From: Branchiostoma floridae
Lineage: Eukaryota > Chordata > Leptocardii > Amphioxiformes > Branchiostomatidae
Reading direction: 5' to 3'
DNA length: 63,518 nt
Assembly: GCF_000003815.2 (NCBI RefSeq)
Contig: NC_049997.1
Coordinates: forward strand, 9,815,249-9,878,766
Under the pieces are notes generated by a model, which worked only from the letters and a program-made list of their open reading frames with translations, was not told the origin of the DNA and searched no databases. Shown piece by piece: positions 18,201-27,400 of the stretch. Positions within the stretch are counted from its first letter, which is position 1, and each line of letters opens with the position of its first letter. Made by a program: the position numbers and the translations under genes.

Positions 18201-21163
18201 TTGTACAAGTATCATGTATCATCTATGGTCACAACCTGTTCACATAGTGTAGATCAGGTTTTAATGGTGCCTATATAGTAATAATGGTCTTTGGGCAGGT
18301 TGGACGGTACAATAGCTTCTGGCAGCAGTGTGCTTACAGGTATGTTCCCTTCCCTTATGTTACTTTGTAGTAAATTGTACAAGTATCATGTATCATCTAT
18401 GGTCACAACCTGTTCACATAGTGTAGATCAGGTTTTAATGGTGCCTATATAGTAATAATGGTCTTTGGGCAGGTTGGACGGTACAATAGCTTCTGGCAGC
18501 AGTGTGCTTACAGGTATGTTCCCTTCCCTTATGTTACTTTGTAGTAAATTGTACAAGTATCATGTATCATCTATGGTCACAACCTGTTCACATAGTGTAG
18601 ATCAGGTTTTAATGGTGCCTATATAGTAATAATGGTCTTTGGGCAGGTTGGACGGTACAATAGCTTCTGGCAGCAGTGTGCTTACAGGTATGTTCCCTTC
18701 CCTTATGTTACTTTGTATCCAAGACTATATAATTATATTTTGCTTTCCAGGGTGTGCCAGTTCAAGCTCTGAAGACTAAGGTTGCGATGGAAGGACTGGA
18801 CCCTGACCTACTGGAGTAAGTTCATTTCTCTGGTGCTTTCTACGCAAGGTCACATTCGTTGTACGTTTTTCGTCATACTGTTTTCAGTGACAGAATTAAC
18901 CACCACAAAGGGCCTGTTCTGTATCACCTACTTACCTATGTACACATGTAATCCTCTTTACTTCCTTAAATGGAGCATAAGGCGCTGACAAACTTCCTCC
19001 AGTCCTTCCTATCTTGGGCCATCCATCTGATCTCATGCCAAGTCTTTCATGCTGCCTTCATCTTACTACAGTCCTTCTCCAGGTCCCTAAAGGCCACTGT
19101 TGCATTTCCCCTGGGGAGTCCAGTTGAAGGTGACACATGGGTGTCTGTTCTTACGCATGTGTCCTAGCCATTTCTAACCTGGAATCCAATCTACATAGAT
19201 TGGCCAGGCTACCTTCGGGACAGGAGGGTCTTTCCACCGCCGGGGTAATCTTTCACACCCGGTAAGAGTTTTGCAGGGTGGGAGTTTGCCATCCATGGGA
19301 CTAGTTATGGCCTATTTTAATTAAAATTAACTCCCACTGGGCAAAGTCCTACCACGTGAAAATGCTACCGGGTGTACTTAAGTCAGTATACACGTCGTAT
19401 GTGAGACCCGCGCTTGAGTATGCGGCACCGGCGTGGCACTCGTCACTCACCAAGGTCCAAACAGCAAAACTTGAGAGAATTCAAAAGAGAGCTTGCAGGA
19501 TTATCCTCGGAACTCAATATACTGACTATGCTTCGGCACTCTCCTCACTTGACCTCAACACCTTAGCAGACCGACGGATGAGTATCTGCACTACATTCGC
19601 GGAGTCGTTACTACGGTCATCAGAGTTCCGGGACTGGCTCCCCCCATCCAGACAGCAAACGATGGGACGTACCACTCGCAGTTCTGAGAAACTGGACACT
19701 CCATTTTGCCGAACTAACAGACATAAGAACTCACCGATACCATACCTGGTATACTTACTGAATAAGTAATTACTCATTAGAAAGCGCTTCTGATATGTTT
19801 ATTACTCAGTAATGATACAGCGTTTGTATGGCAACTTGATATTTTATACTTATTATAAATTTTAAGACGAATACCCTACAATATTCTAGTAAAGAATTGC
19901 TTGTAGGACATTATGTAAAGTTTTTAATAGTGTGCCCGTTCTTTTTACTACAGCTGTTTGTATTATGTGAATGTCGACGCAATTCAGCTATCAGCTGCTA
20001 TGTCGTACATGTTGCAATAAAACTTGTCAAAACTTGTCAAAACTTGTGTGAACGATTACACTGGCGGCCGAGAGCTGCACTGGCCCTGTAGAGTGTCTAC
20101 ACCAACTACGGTAGGCCGTGCCACAAGTAGACTGGATTCCAGGTTAAGCCATTTCCAGCATCTGCGTGTTATCTCGTCCACAATGTGCGCTCGCTAACTT
20201 CTTTGTTGGAGACTCTCTGCTCCCAATGTACCTTCAGGGTCCTCCTGAGACATCTACCTTCAAACAATCCTGTTCCGTAAGGCCCTCTTTTCACTAGATG
20301 GCAATCAGGCTGCGTCGATACATCAAATTTTAGGTCACAGAGCGCGGCGAGAGCGCCGTCCTAGTGGAAAGGAGGTATTACACACATGCATGACACATGC
20401 ATGACTGTACCCAGAATGTCCTTAGTTTGCGATTGCCTGAAATGCACCTTTATCTTTCACCTAGTAAATTTTGTCCTGCAAAGTGTTATTCTTATCATGA
20501 TAAAGTGCTGTGCTTCAATGATACTCTCTGCCAGGTTTGTATTCCTCATCATTTAGCTGAGATGGCTCAGAAATTTTTTGAAGGCTGAACACAACTGCTC
20601 AGATTGTTTTGGATTTTGGGGAACAATGATAACTGGATGTTGATGCATGTAAAAGTGATAGATGAACATTCACTTCAAGTGGATCAGTCATCACAGGGTT
20701 GGACAAGCCCATTAGTCCGATTGTCCCGGGCAAGTGAAAGAGCCGTTCGAACAAGCACATGTCCGAACGGAGACTTTTCGATGAGTGCACCTCTCTTCCA
20801 CTGCAGTTCTTGCCGGTTCCATGTGCTGATCTTTTTGTTGTTTTCCCCTTGTTCCCCGCCAATTATTGCCACCAAGAAGGAAAAAAAACTTATTGAAAAT
20901 GTCATTTACATTTCGGGGAAGTGAAAAGTTGGTTCGGGCAAGTAATTTTTTTTTACGTACTTGCCCAATAGGACAAGTGAATTTAAGGAAACCTGTCCAA
21001 CCCTGCATTGTCACAAATTTACTATCAATCGTCCCGAGTGTTGTTATTCTTATGACTGAGGGTCTAACTGCATTCCAGCACTCCTGACGCTCCGGCCCCA
21101 GCTGGTGCAGCACAGGAAGACAGCGACAGTGAGAGCGCCAGCAGTTTTAGTGACAGCGACTAG
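12224..21163 (+). CDS. WASHC3: WASH complex subunit 3 (CCDC53), complete, 7 exons
   Basis: Joined exons 12224-12274, 13363-13461, 15146-15211, 15629-15778, 16987-17097, 18751-18815 and 21079-21163 give 208 aa. Landmarks match the family in order: MDADGLPLVGPGVDYTK; IHQKRxxAFINHFxxHTARFLNRFSCVCEEK; LRIQRIETTMNILEAK (coiled coil, residues ~50-75); SIPGLENIT; VAQDPRYAKYFKM (~142-158); GVPVQALKTKV; GLDPDLL; an acidic Ser/Asp tail ending SSFSDSD. WASHC3 is a small core subunit of the endosomal WASH complex, which activates Arp2/3 on endosomes for retromer-dependent sorting. The human protein is 194 aa; the extra length is an Ala/Thr/Pro linker (residues ~86-141) with three GTAT repeats and a PPPP run. 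All junctions are GT-AG; the start is ATGG preceded by GCA. Divergent from the left cryptochrome, convergent with the right. Confidence 0.96.
12493..12793. repeat. 34-bp direct repeats flanking a palindromic MITE
   Basis: 12493-12526 and 12760-12793 are near-identical (GTTAAGTGTAAATTCATTTT through AATAATTCC), one on each side of the MITE at 12556-12743. Too long for a normal target-site duplication. Confidence 0.8.
12556..12743. mobile_element. Palindromic MITE (CCACCAGGTGCCATAATACC termini)
   Basis: Outer ~31 bp of the arms are near-perfect inverted repeats (CCACCAGGTGCCAT... against ...ATGGCACCTGGTGG); inner arms pair more loosely. Inside WASHC3 intron 1. Confidence 0.75.
13158..13329. repeat. 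Palindromic dispersed element (family B), full hairpin
   Basis: Left arm ATAAGCTCTGCCAAAAAGTA, TTACTCAAGCAACTGGATAT and TCAGACGTTTCGGAT pair with the right arm. Full second copy at 63005-63162, single-arm remnants at 24192-24226 and 30970-31036. Ends 33 nt before WASHC3 exon 2. Confidence 0.8.
13363..13461 (+). CDS. WASHC3: WASHC3 exon 2 (residues 18-50)
   Basis: Encodes IGAIHQKRMLAF to RFSCVCEE. Acceptor cttcttcag; donor gtccgg is weak beyond GT but the next exon joins in phase 0 and the family sequence continues without a break. Confidence 0.93.
13494..13610 (+). mobile_element. tRNA-derived SINE, head fragment (family 2)
   Basis: TTTAGTGGTTAGCGGCC (A-box region) and GAGCTGTGAGTTCGATCACG (B-box region), then CACTACTGGAAAGGGC, as in 13861-14070. 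Confidence 0.6.
13861..14070 (+). mobile_element. tRNA-derived SINE (family 2)
   Basis: Head GTCCAGTGCAGTGGTTAG, B-box AGCTGTGAGTTTGATTC, body GGAAAGGGTTGCAGTCCTT, end TGCAATGAACCTGTAAATA. An inverted copy lies at 42880-43090. In WASHC3 intron 2. Confidence 0.75.
14100..14800. repeat. Tandem duplication, ~368-bp period
   Basis: GTTCAGCCAATCGTCAGGCG at 14377 and 14745, with CTACTTTTGGCTG and CAGATxATTAGTTGTACCCA upstream in both; a weaker third relative begins near 14105. WASHC3 intron 2. Confidence 0.75.
15146..15211 (+). CDS. WASHC3: WASHC3 exon 3 (residues 51-72)
   Basis: Encodes KLANINLRIQRIETTMNILE plus AK, the amphipathic coiled-coil helix. Acceptor ttcttgcag, donor gtatgg. Confidence 0.95.
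15629..15778 (+). CDS. WASHC3: WASHC3 exon 4 (residues 73-122)
   Basis: Starts IASIPGLENITGD, then a low-complexity linker. Three copies of a 12-nt unit GGAACAGCAACA encode GTAT repeats at residues 93-104. Acceptor cacacag, donor gtcagt. Confidence 0.93.
15800..16920. repeat. Tandem repeat, ~244-bp unit (family C)
   Basis: GATTTGTTGATTACCTTC at ~16262, 16506 and 16751; ATTTTAGGCCCxCAGGGGCA at ~15942, 16401 and 16641. Each unit has a GTTTGTGTGTGGATGG ... AACTCTCxAAGGTTGGAT segment also found at 35466-35665 (minus) and near 49280-49400. WASHC3 intron 4. Confidence 0.8.
16987..17097 (+). CDS. WASHC3: WASHC3 exon 5 (residues 123-159)
   Basis: Pro/Ala-rich start (AAAPPPPEE), then TMTVAQDPRYAKYFKMINM, the conserved central block. 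Acceptor ctcctag, donor gtaagt. Confidence 0.94.
17174..17381. mobile_element. TTCGCGG palindromic MITE, family A
   Basis: TA at 17172-17173 and 17382-17383; termini CTGGAAATGCA and TGCATTTACAG; 208 bp. WASHC3 intron 5. Confidence 0.75.
17507..17939. mobile_element. hAT-family non-autonomous element with perfect 8-bp duplication
   Basis: Termini TAGGGCTGGGTATCGGTAC and GTACCGGTACCCAGCCCTA; duplication GTGCCTAG at 17499-17506 and 17940-17947. 433 bp, no ORF of its own. 8-bp duplications with this kind of TIR are the hAT hallmark. WASHC3 intron 5. Confidence 0.88.
17948..18715. repeat. Tandem array, 174-bp unit
   Basis: GTTCACATAGTGTAGATCAG starts at 18064, 18238, 18412 and 18586, exactly 174 bp apart; copies are almost identical, so the array is young. 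It begins with a diverged partial unit near 17948 and ends ~35 bp before WASHC3 exon 6. Confidence 0.93.
18751..18815 (+). CDS. WASHC3: WASHC3 exon 6 (residues 160-180 plus 2 nt)
   Basis: Encodes GVPVQALKTKVAMEGLDPDL then L; donor gtaagt leaves phase 2. Reading through would meet a stop inside the donor (TAA). Confidence 0.95.
19175..20146. mobile_element. DNA transposon with 9-bp duplication, carrying a LINE fragment
   Basis: Termini TAACCTGGAATCCAATCTAC and the complement of TAACCTGGAATCCAGTCTAC; duplication AGCCATTTC at 19166-19174 and 20147-20155. A 9-bp duplication suits Mutator-like or Merlin-like elements. The interior is mostly a CR1-like LINE end. WASHC3 intron 6. Confidence 0.75.
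19340..20050 (+). pseudogene. CR1-like LINE, 5'-truncated reverse-transcriptase end and 3' UTR
   Basis: The frame from ~19350 to 19769 encodes GVLKSVYTSYVRPALEYAAP, then WHSSLTKVQTAKLERIQKRA and CRIILG: the thumb-to-tail region of CR1/jockey-group reverse transcriptases. The catalytic FADD box is absent. The 3' end has repeats of AAAACTTGTC, as CR1-type elements end in short tandem repeats. Stop at 19767-19769. Confidence 0.75.
20694..21005. mobile_element. MITE (CAGGGTTGGACAAG termini)
   Basis: Termini CAGGGTTGGACAAGCC and CCTGTCCAACCCTG, subterminal GGGCAAGT / ACTTGCCC. Related fragments at 27524-27620 and 47287-47483. Ends 73 nt before WASHC3 exon 7. No clear duplication. Confidence 0.6.
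21079..21163 (+). CDS. WASHC3: WASHC3 exon 7, stop TAG
   Basis: Completes the split Asp codon (LDTPDAPAP, as in the family's LxxPDAPxP), then an acidic Ser-rich tail ending SSFSDSD. Acceptor cattccag. Confidence 0.94.
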
Positions 21164-21448
21164 ACGTCACATTCGTCCATTTTTCACTACAATCAAGGCT
21201 AATTTTTGAGAGAAGACACTAAAAAACTTCCTAGGACTAACTTTAAATGTCTTGTTCATAAATTCAAAGAATAGATTTAAATTCATTTATTAGAAAAAAA
21301 AATATGTTGTCCATTTGTGAAGGATTAATTTGTGGTCTGACTTTGTGAAGAGGACTGATAGTGATAGTTTATGTAAAATTGAAATGAATTTCCTTGTGAT
21401 ATTTTATGTTAATGTTTTCAGAAAAATGTAAAGTTGATGTCACCATCA

Positions 21449-21454
21449 AATAAA
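21449..21454 (+). terminator. WASHC3: WASHC3 polyadenylation signal AATAAA
   Basis: Canonical hexamer 286 nt after the stop, followed by a T/G-containing stretch. Predicts a 3' UTR of about 0.3 kb. Confidence 0.7.
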
Positions 21455-21567
21455 ACTTGTACAAATTGACATTGACTGTAAAAATGCAATGTCTTCACTA
21501 GTACTTTCCTTTACATGTAGATAGCCTACTATACTACTATTGTAGACAGGAACTATTGTGCTGGCAA

Positions 21568-21987
21568 TAGGGGTGGGTACCGGTATAGAAAATTCAGATC
21601 CGGTTCAGGTTCAGGTCCAGGTTTGGACCTGAACCAAGTTCAGTATGTGAGAACTTGTGAATGGATAATATTGAAAACAATGGTCCGTTTCACTACAAAG
21701 AAATCTGTTTTGTGGAGAGTATTTGACTCCCACTGGCGTTTTAAAATCCTACAAGGCTAACTGCCTCTGTACTATTGATTGTAAAACTTGGTAGAAATGA
21801 CTATACGCTCCACTCTACTTCGCTCGTTATTTTCCTTGACCGGTAAGCCCCCAAATGTGTGAATGCCTGATCATATAATGTTCATTTTCCAATAGGTCCA
21901 ACATCTGGTTCACCTAATTTTTTCAGGTCCGTTTTCGTTTTTTCTGGACCGGTCCAATAAGAAAAAACGGTTTTGTACCCACCCCTA
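21568..21987. mobile_element. hAT-family non-autonomous element
   Basis: Termini TAGGGGTGGGTACCGGTA and GTACCCACCCCTA. GCTGGCAA flanks it at 21560-21567 and again at 21993-22000, with five extra bases (CTGTA) on the right. Interior TCCGGTTCAGG words match 17507-17939. Confidence 0.75.
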
Positions 21988-22287
21988 CTGTAGCTGGCAA
22001 AATGCCCCCCCCCACACACACACACATACTAAGTCAAAAGAACCCATTGCTACACATTTTGCAGTGTATCATAAATTTTAATGACTTCCTGACACAAAAA
22101 AATGATACAAAACAATGTTCAAACCAAGAACATTTAACTTGCATACAATAATTGCAGTCAATTGTGCCGATGCATCTGTTTTTGACGGTTACATCTCTGA
22201 GACTGGTTGTCCACAACCAAATAACAAACATGTTGCACTAAAATACTCAATACAAGTATTCAATCGCTTCACATCTCTTATGACACT

Positions 22288-22683
22288 TAGGGCTGTGTAC
22301 CTAAAGAAATTTTAGGTACAGGTACAAGTACACAGGTTTAGGTACAGGTCCGGACCTTTACCTGTACCTAAACAAATTTGATCAATTATCTGTAAGTTAT
22401 AAATGTAGCCAACTGTCTTTTTTAGAGAAAAATTGTCACCTTTGTATGAGGATTTAGATATTTGAACCTCAAAACAAAGTTTTATTGATTTTCAACTGCA
22501 AGATTATCACAATTGTCATCTTTGATTTGGAATTTATGTATCTGTAGCCTTTAAAAGTGGTGTCCTCAAGTGCTTTAGTGTGTTTAGGTACAGGTACAGG
22601 TACACAGATGTTTAGGTCCGGACCTGTACCTAAACAATTTTTCAGGTACGGTACAGGTACGGGTATTTAGGTACACAGCCCTA
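22288..22683. mobile_element. hAT-family non-autonomous element with perfect 8-bp duplication
   Basis: Termini TAGGGCTGTGTACCTAAA and TTTAGGTACACAGCCCTA; duplication ATGACACT at 22280-22287 and 22684-22691. Many GGTACAGGTAC words inside. In the space between WASHC3 and the right cryptochrome. Confidence 0.9.
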
Positions 22684-22691
22684 ATGACACT

Positions 22692-24190
22692 GGTCAATAC
22701 AAATTTGAAAAGACACTGGATTTTGACAAGCCTATCCAGCTACATAAATAACTTCAAACCATGATGCAGATGGACGCACACTATATCAAATAACCTGTGG
22801 AAGTTCACAGTTTATCAAAGAAGTAAAAATATTATTGGGCTTCAAAATATAGTGCCCTGAAAATTTTGAAAATAATCTTCAAATTTAAAGTAACCAGTGC
22901 GTAGTGATTCTCTGGCTGCATACATGAAAATAATTTTAAGAGTTTAAAGTTTAAATAATTTTGGAGGTACGATAGTATTACACTGAAGCAACCTCTGAAC
23001 ATGCAAAATTGTGGTTCTGCATCACTGATATTATTCAGCAAGGACCCCGTGCAACACCTCCGTGTAGGTATGCTGTTACAACTCCCAGCTGCAACCTACA
23101 TGTACATGTATATGATCAAAACTTGATTGAAGAAATCACCTTACATGGATAATAATTTAAGTTTGTTAAACCAAACCATAAACTTAATAGCATCAGGGAA
23201 ACCATATAGTGCGGACACTAAAGGGATCATTTCACTGTGTTTTCCTTACAATCATTGAACCACCTTTTGCATGTTTGTGTCACCATGATGTAGCAGTCAA
23301 CATCAAATTACTCATTGTGGATACAAATCTGTATGTACAAGAAGTCGACTGTATGCTAAAACTAATTGAAGGGGCAATACCAACATCATGTCAACACAAT
23401 ATTGAAAGGTTTTACCCAAGAGATGAATAATTTCTATCGTCAAGAAGCATTCAGATATGCACCAATACACAAGTTGGTTCCATTGAAGCTCTCGCATCTA
23501 GTCATAAAATACTGCTCGTCTTTTAAAGTGACGTCACGTCACAGCATACATGAACAAGCACTTTCCTTAGCTCAGTACGTTTCCCCCGTGTATTCATCAG
23601 TCCCATACAAAAAATAGAATCTCTCTTACAACATCAAAGGTCCGTACATGTTTCTCTCGCCTCTTAGGCATCTCTTTTTCTTTACCCCGAATACAATCTG
23701 TACAACAATAAAATACTGTACAACATCAATACCCAGCCTTTTTCTTGGACCTTCTTCTGTTAGATTGATAAACCCATCTATTGTATACAAAGAATAAAAC
23801 ATCAAAGATGTGATATAGGTCACAAACTTTAAAGCTATATATGTACAGATATCATCATTTGGCCCACTTGCCAAGGCCTAAATCAGAACATGCTCAAGAA
23901 GTGTGTTCTAGAGTACAACATGTGGTATTCTGCATCACCCAAGTGTGCGATGGTGCAAAATCCTTCCGTCTAGAATTGGTGATTATCTACAAATCACTCT
24001 GACTCCAGGAAGAATAGTGACATATCAGTCACTAATGGAGTTCTGTGTAACCAAACCAAACCCGAGGTAAGATCGCCCAACGGCCGGAGGGCCATCCGAC
24101 CCAGGGGAGGGCAATACAGAGTACACATGTGTTGTATTTTACCTATGTCATGTCAATCCGGGGAAACTTAAGATAAAAATTTTGCAAAAT
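22692..24190. other. Intergenic DNA between convergent 3' ends
   Basis: AT-rich, no recognisable coding sequence or RNA gene. A palindromic TGACGTCA lies at about 23529-23536. TTTATT at 24228-24233 (AATAAA on minus) is the nearest candidate poly(A) signal for the cryptochrome, ~200 nt past its stop. Confidence 0.5.
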
Positions 24191-24191
24191 C

Positions 24192-24226
24192 ATGTCCAGT
24201 TGCTTGAGTTACTGCTACTTGTCATA
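24192..24226. repeat. Family B palindrome remnant (one arm)
   Basis: GTCCAGTTGCTTGAGTTACT, one arm of the hairpin at 13158-13329. Confidence 0.55.
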
Positions 24227-24430
24227 TTTTATTACCTGCATTATCAATGCTTTCCTTACAAATTACCCACCCAACACAGTATAAGTGCAAAGATCTAATT
24301 GGTCAAGAGGCAGACCCAAATGTACAAAAATCAGGTTGATCTTCGCAGACCCCTAGCTCCACACGGCATGTAGAGTTTGGAGCCCTGGCAAGTGAGCTTG
24401 TCTTCTTTTTCCTGCGGTTAATCTCCCTCT

Positions 24431-24481
24431 TCAGTCCACGTTACTCATGTCTCCTTCGGACTGGTCTCTAGCTTCTGCAGC
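24431..24481 (-). CDS. CRY: CRY exon 13, stop TGA
   Basis: [16 protein letters not shown] then TGA. Good acceptor tttccctgcag in phase; it matches no vertebrate tail, so it is the least certain exon, but the frame and splice site agree. Alternative 3' ends are possible. Confidence 0.7.
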   Translation of the reverse strand, partial: AAEARDQSEGDMSNVD

Positions 24482-27400
24482 CTGCAGGGAAACACAGAGG
24501 AAAAATCAGTTAATGGACAATAGTACATTCAAACCACATCACTCCAAGGCTATTGTAAAACAAAACAAAAAACAATAGCATATCTGTATGTTGACCCTTT
24601 GTATTCAGTACAGGGCTCGAAATACTGGGTGCATGTGCACCCTGGTGCACCCAAAATTGGAGCTGTGCACCCAATTATTTTCACCCTGTGCACCCAAATA
24701 TTTTCTTGGGTTTATGTATGTAAATATATCAAATTCTAGACATCTATGTATTAGAAAGATAATAAAAATGTCTGTCATTGTACTTGTTTAAGAATTTGAT
24801 AGCATGTAACTAAGTTTTGTTATTAGGTTTTTCTTACATTCTACTTAGATTCCACACAATTTTTTTTGGTGCACCCAATTTTTAACCTGCACTAATCCCA
24901 AAAATGAATTTCGAGCCCTGCAGTACATCTCTTGATTTATGTTTGAAGTTTAGTTTTCCCTAGAAATCTGCAAAATGCTTTTCACACCTAACTGGCCAAC
25001 AAACAAAAAACAATCTTCTTGTTTAAGTCATCCAACCGGTTTATCTGTAGAAATGTTGGACAATTCATCTCCCATTGCACACAGAAAAGAAGTAAAACCA
25101 TTCAAATATCTTAAGTAGAAATAGAATTAGAATACTGGGTAGTCATTTCCCTATTAATGAAAAATATAAAATTCTGTATACCACTGCTTCACTTTTGCAA
25201 TTCGCCTTTGGGCATGATCTTGCAATTAAGGTATTACTATTAGAGTGGCAGAAAGTGGGGAGATGACTGCAAAGGCCATATACATTATTGTAGCCAGCCT
25301 GAAATCATTTTCAGTCCCCTCGATTTTGAATGGGAATCCTATCGAGCACCAAAGGCATGGCGTGGTGTTGCGCGTCATTTCTAGGGGGTCTGGGTCCCAG
25401 AAAATTTTTAAGCCTAGACCCTCTGAAACACTATTTCCTGCATTTGAGGTGCAAATTTTGCTTGTAGACTAAGCTGTTCAATGTCAACTGTTTTGGTGAG
25501 AAAGAACACATGGGTTTCAGTTTATTAATATCTTTACATATCAATTTTTGTCTGTCCCTGGGGACAGAATGGGGAAAACTTTTTTCAGTCCCCAGCTGCA
25601 AAATTCCTTCAAAGGACTGAAGGACAGGTGCTGGCTACAACCCTGCACATGTATAATGTACAATTTATTGCTGGACAGGCAGCAAGTACAGCTCAAAGCA
25701 GGCACATCTAGCCCTTAATCAGACATGACAGTCCAGGGCATAGGTCAATGGAAGAGGCTACCTATTCACAGGGAGGTATTGTTTATGGTCTCGGACCGGA
25801 GTTTCTTTTACGATTTCGGAGGTTGGCGGACAGCCTCAGGCCGATGGGCTACAGTTCCGCTAGTAAACGTAGGACGCGAAACTTAATCAATATGGTGGAA
25901 AGCCGTTTACTGCGTCTTTCCGACAAACCTATTGGTATCGTCTGTTGCCTCTTTATTTTGGGTAGAATATGTAGTAAAATTTTAATTTTGGACCCGAAAA
26001 CTATAATTTTTTAACACCTTTTTGATCGAAGCTGCTTGGAAAAAATGAATTTTCCCCGGATATCAGCCTATGTGGTAGAGAAGCTAAATTCTTCATGTTT
26101 ATGCAAAATGAAAATAAAAAAATTCCATGTGATAACTTTTTTGCAATCTCTGATGACGTAATTTCTTCGAAATCGCACGAAAAACGATGCTATTAGTGTC
26201 ATCAGGTGAAAAAAACGCATCACCGTTGCAGCGGACTAATACAAAAATGGTTTCGCTGGAGGGCCAACTACTCCTCGCACAAAAATAATACAACCCACAG
26301 GCTTTTCAGGAAATACGACAAATCTATGCTCAGCTATAACGATCACCAAGCAATAGGGAGCAAAAATTAGGGAGACAACAGCGCACTTCCGGCCTATTAC
26401 ACCACCCTTCCGTCAACTCCGGTCAGATTTGAACTCCGACCCGGAACCTTATGGTCTGCCTGTTTGTGTTTTCCCAATTATGCATTTCCATATGCTAGTT
26501 GTGTTTACCATAGAATGATGTAATGCCAATCAAACCTAGATTGTATAATCTGGCCACAGCAAGCTAATTCTATCGTTGAAATCCCCCTCAGGCTGCAAAA
26601 ATAGCGACTGAGATTGGGTGGAAAAAAACAAGATGGATACAAAAAAATACAAGATAGCTACAGATTTAAAATAGACACCATTCACCTATACAAATACAAT
26701 CATTAAGCTACAGCACAATGTATTTGCTCATTTGGGTGATTTTTTTTTTATCATGTTGGAAGAAGAAAGAAGAAAATTCTTGTTTTTTTTTTCTGAAATC
26801 AGGCGAGAATTAATGTCATCCATAAAATTTTGTTGGCTATAAAATAAACAAATTTACATCAAACTTAAGTTTATTTTATCAAAACTCAATCTAATTCCAA
26901 AGAAGTGAGATCATCCATGTGGAAAGGTCAACAAATGTACATCCTTTACTAATGTACGAGAATCTCTTCAATCTAACACTTTATGATTAAGATTGATAGC
27001 ATTGCATGACGTTTATCTCAGGTTTACATAAAGCCTTGTAAATGTAATAATAATTCCATTCACATTGGTGTCATCAATCATCACCCAACTAATAATGCAA
27101 GTAATTACAGGTTGAACAAGATGGATTGTTATTGTATGGTAAGTATACTTGTGCATATTTACATCTCAACTGTACAGTTGTCTTGTGTAATTTGTTTTCA
27201 ATCCCTCGAGGCTAATTTTATCTTGCCCGCACGACTCCAAAACCCTCTTTGTTCTTTATCTATCTATATCTACAAAGCCGGTTACTGCCCTTTGAAGAAA
27301 CACACCAGCTTTCTCTAATTTCCTGAATGGAAAGCTGTCATTATCATCATAAAAGCTGATAGATGTTAGTACAAAGCATCCCAGACCAGTCCACCTTCAA

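Noticed and set aside
20604-21113. ORFs on both strands around 20.6-21.1 kb
   Set aside because: They coincide with the CAGGGTTGGACAAG MITE and the WASHC3 exon 7 antisense.
25748-26014. 88-codon ORF in CRY intron 12
   Set aside because: No recognisable family, no promoter or splice context; left as unexplained open frame.
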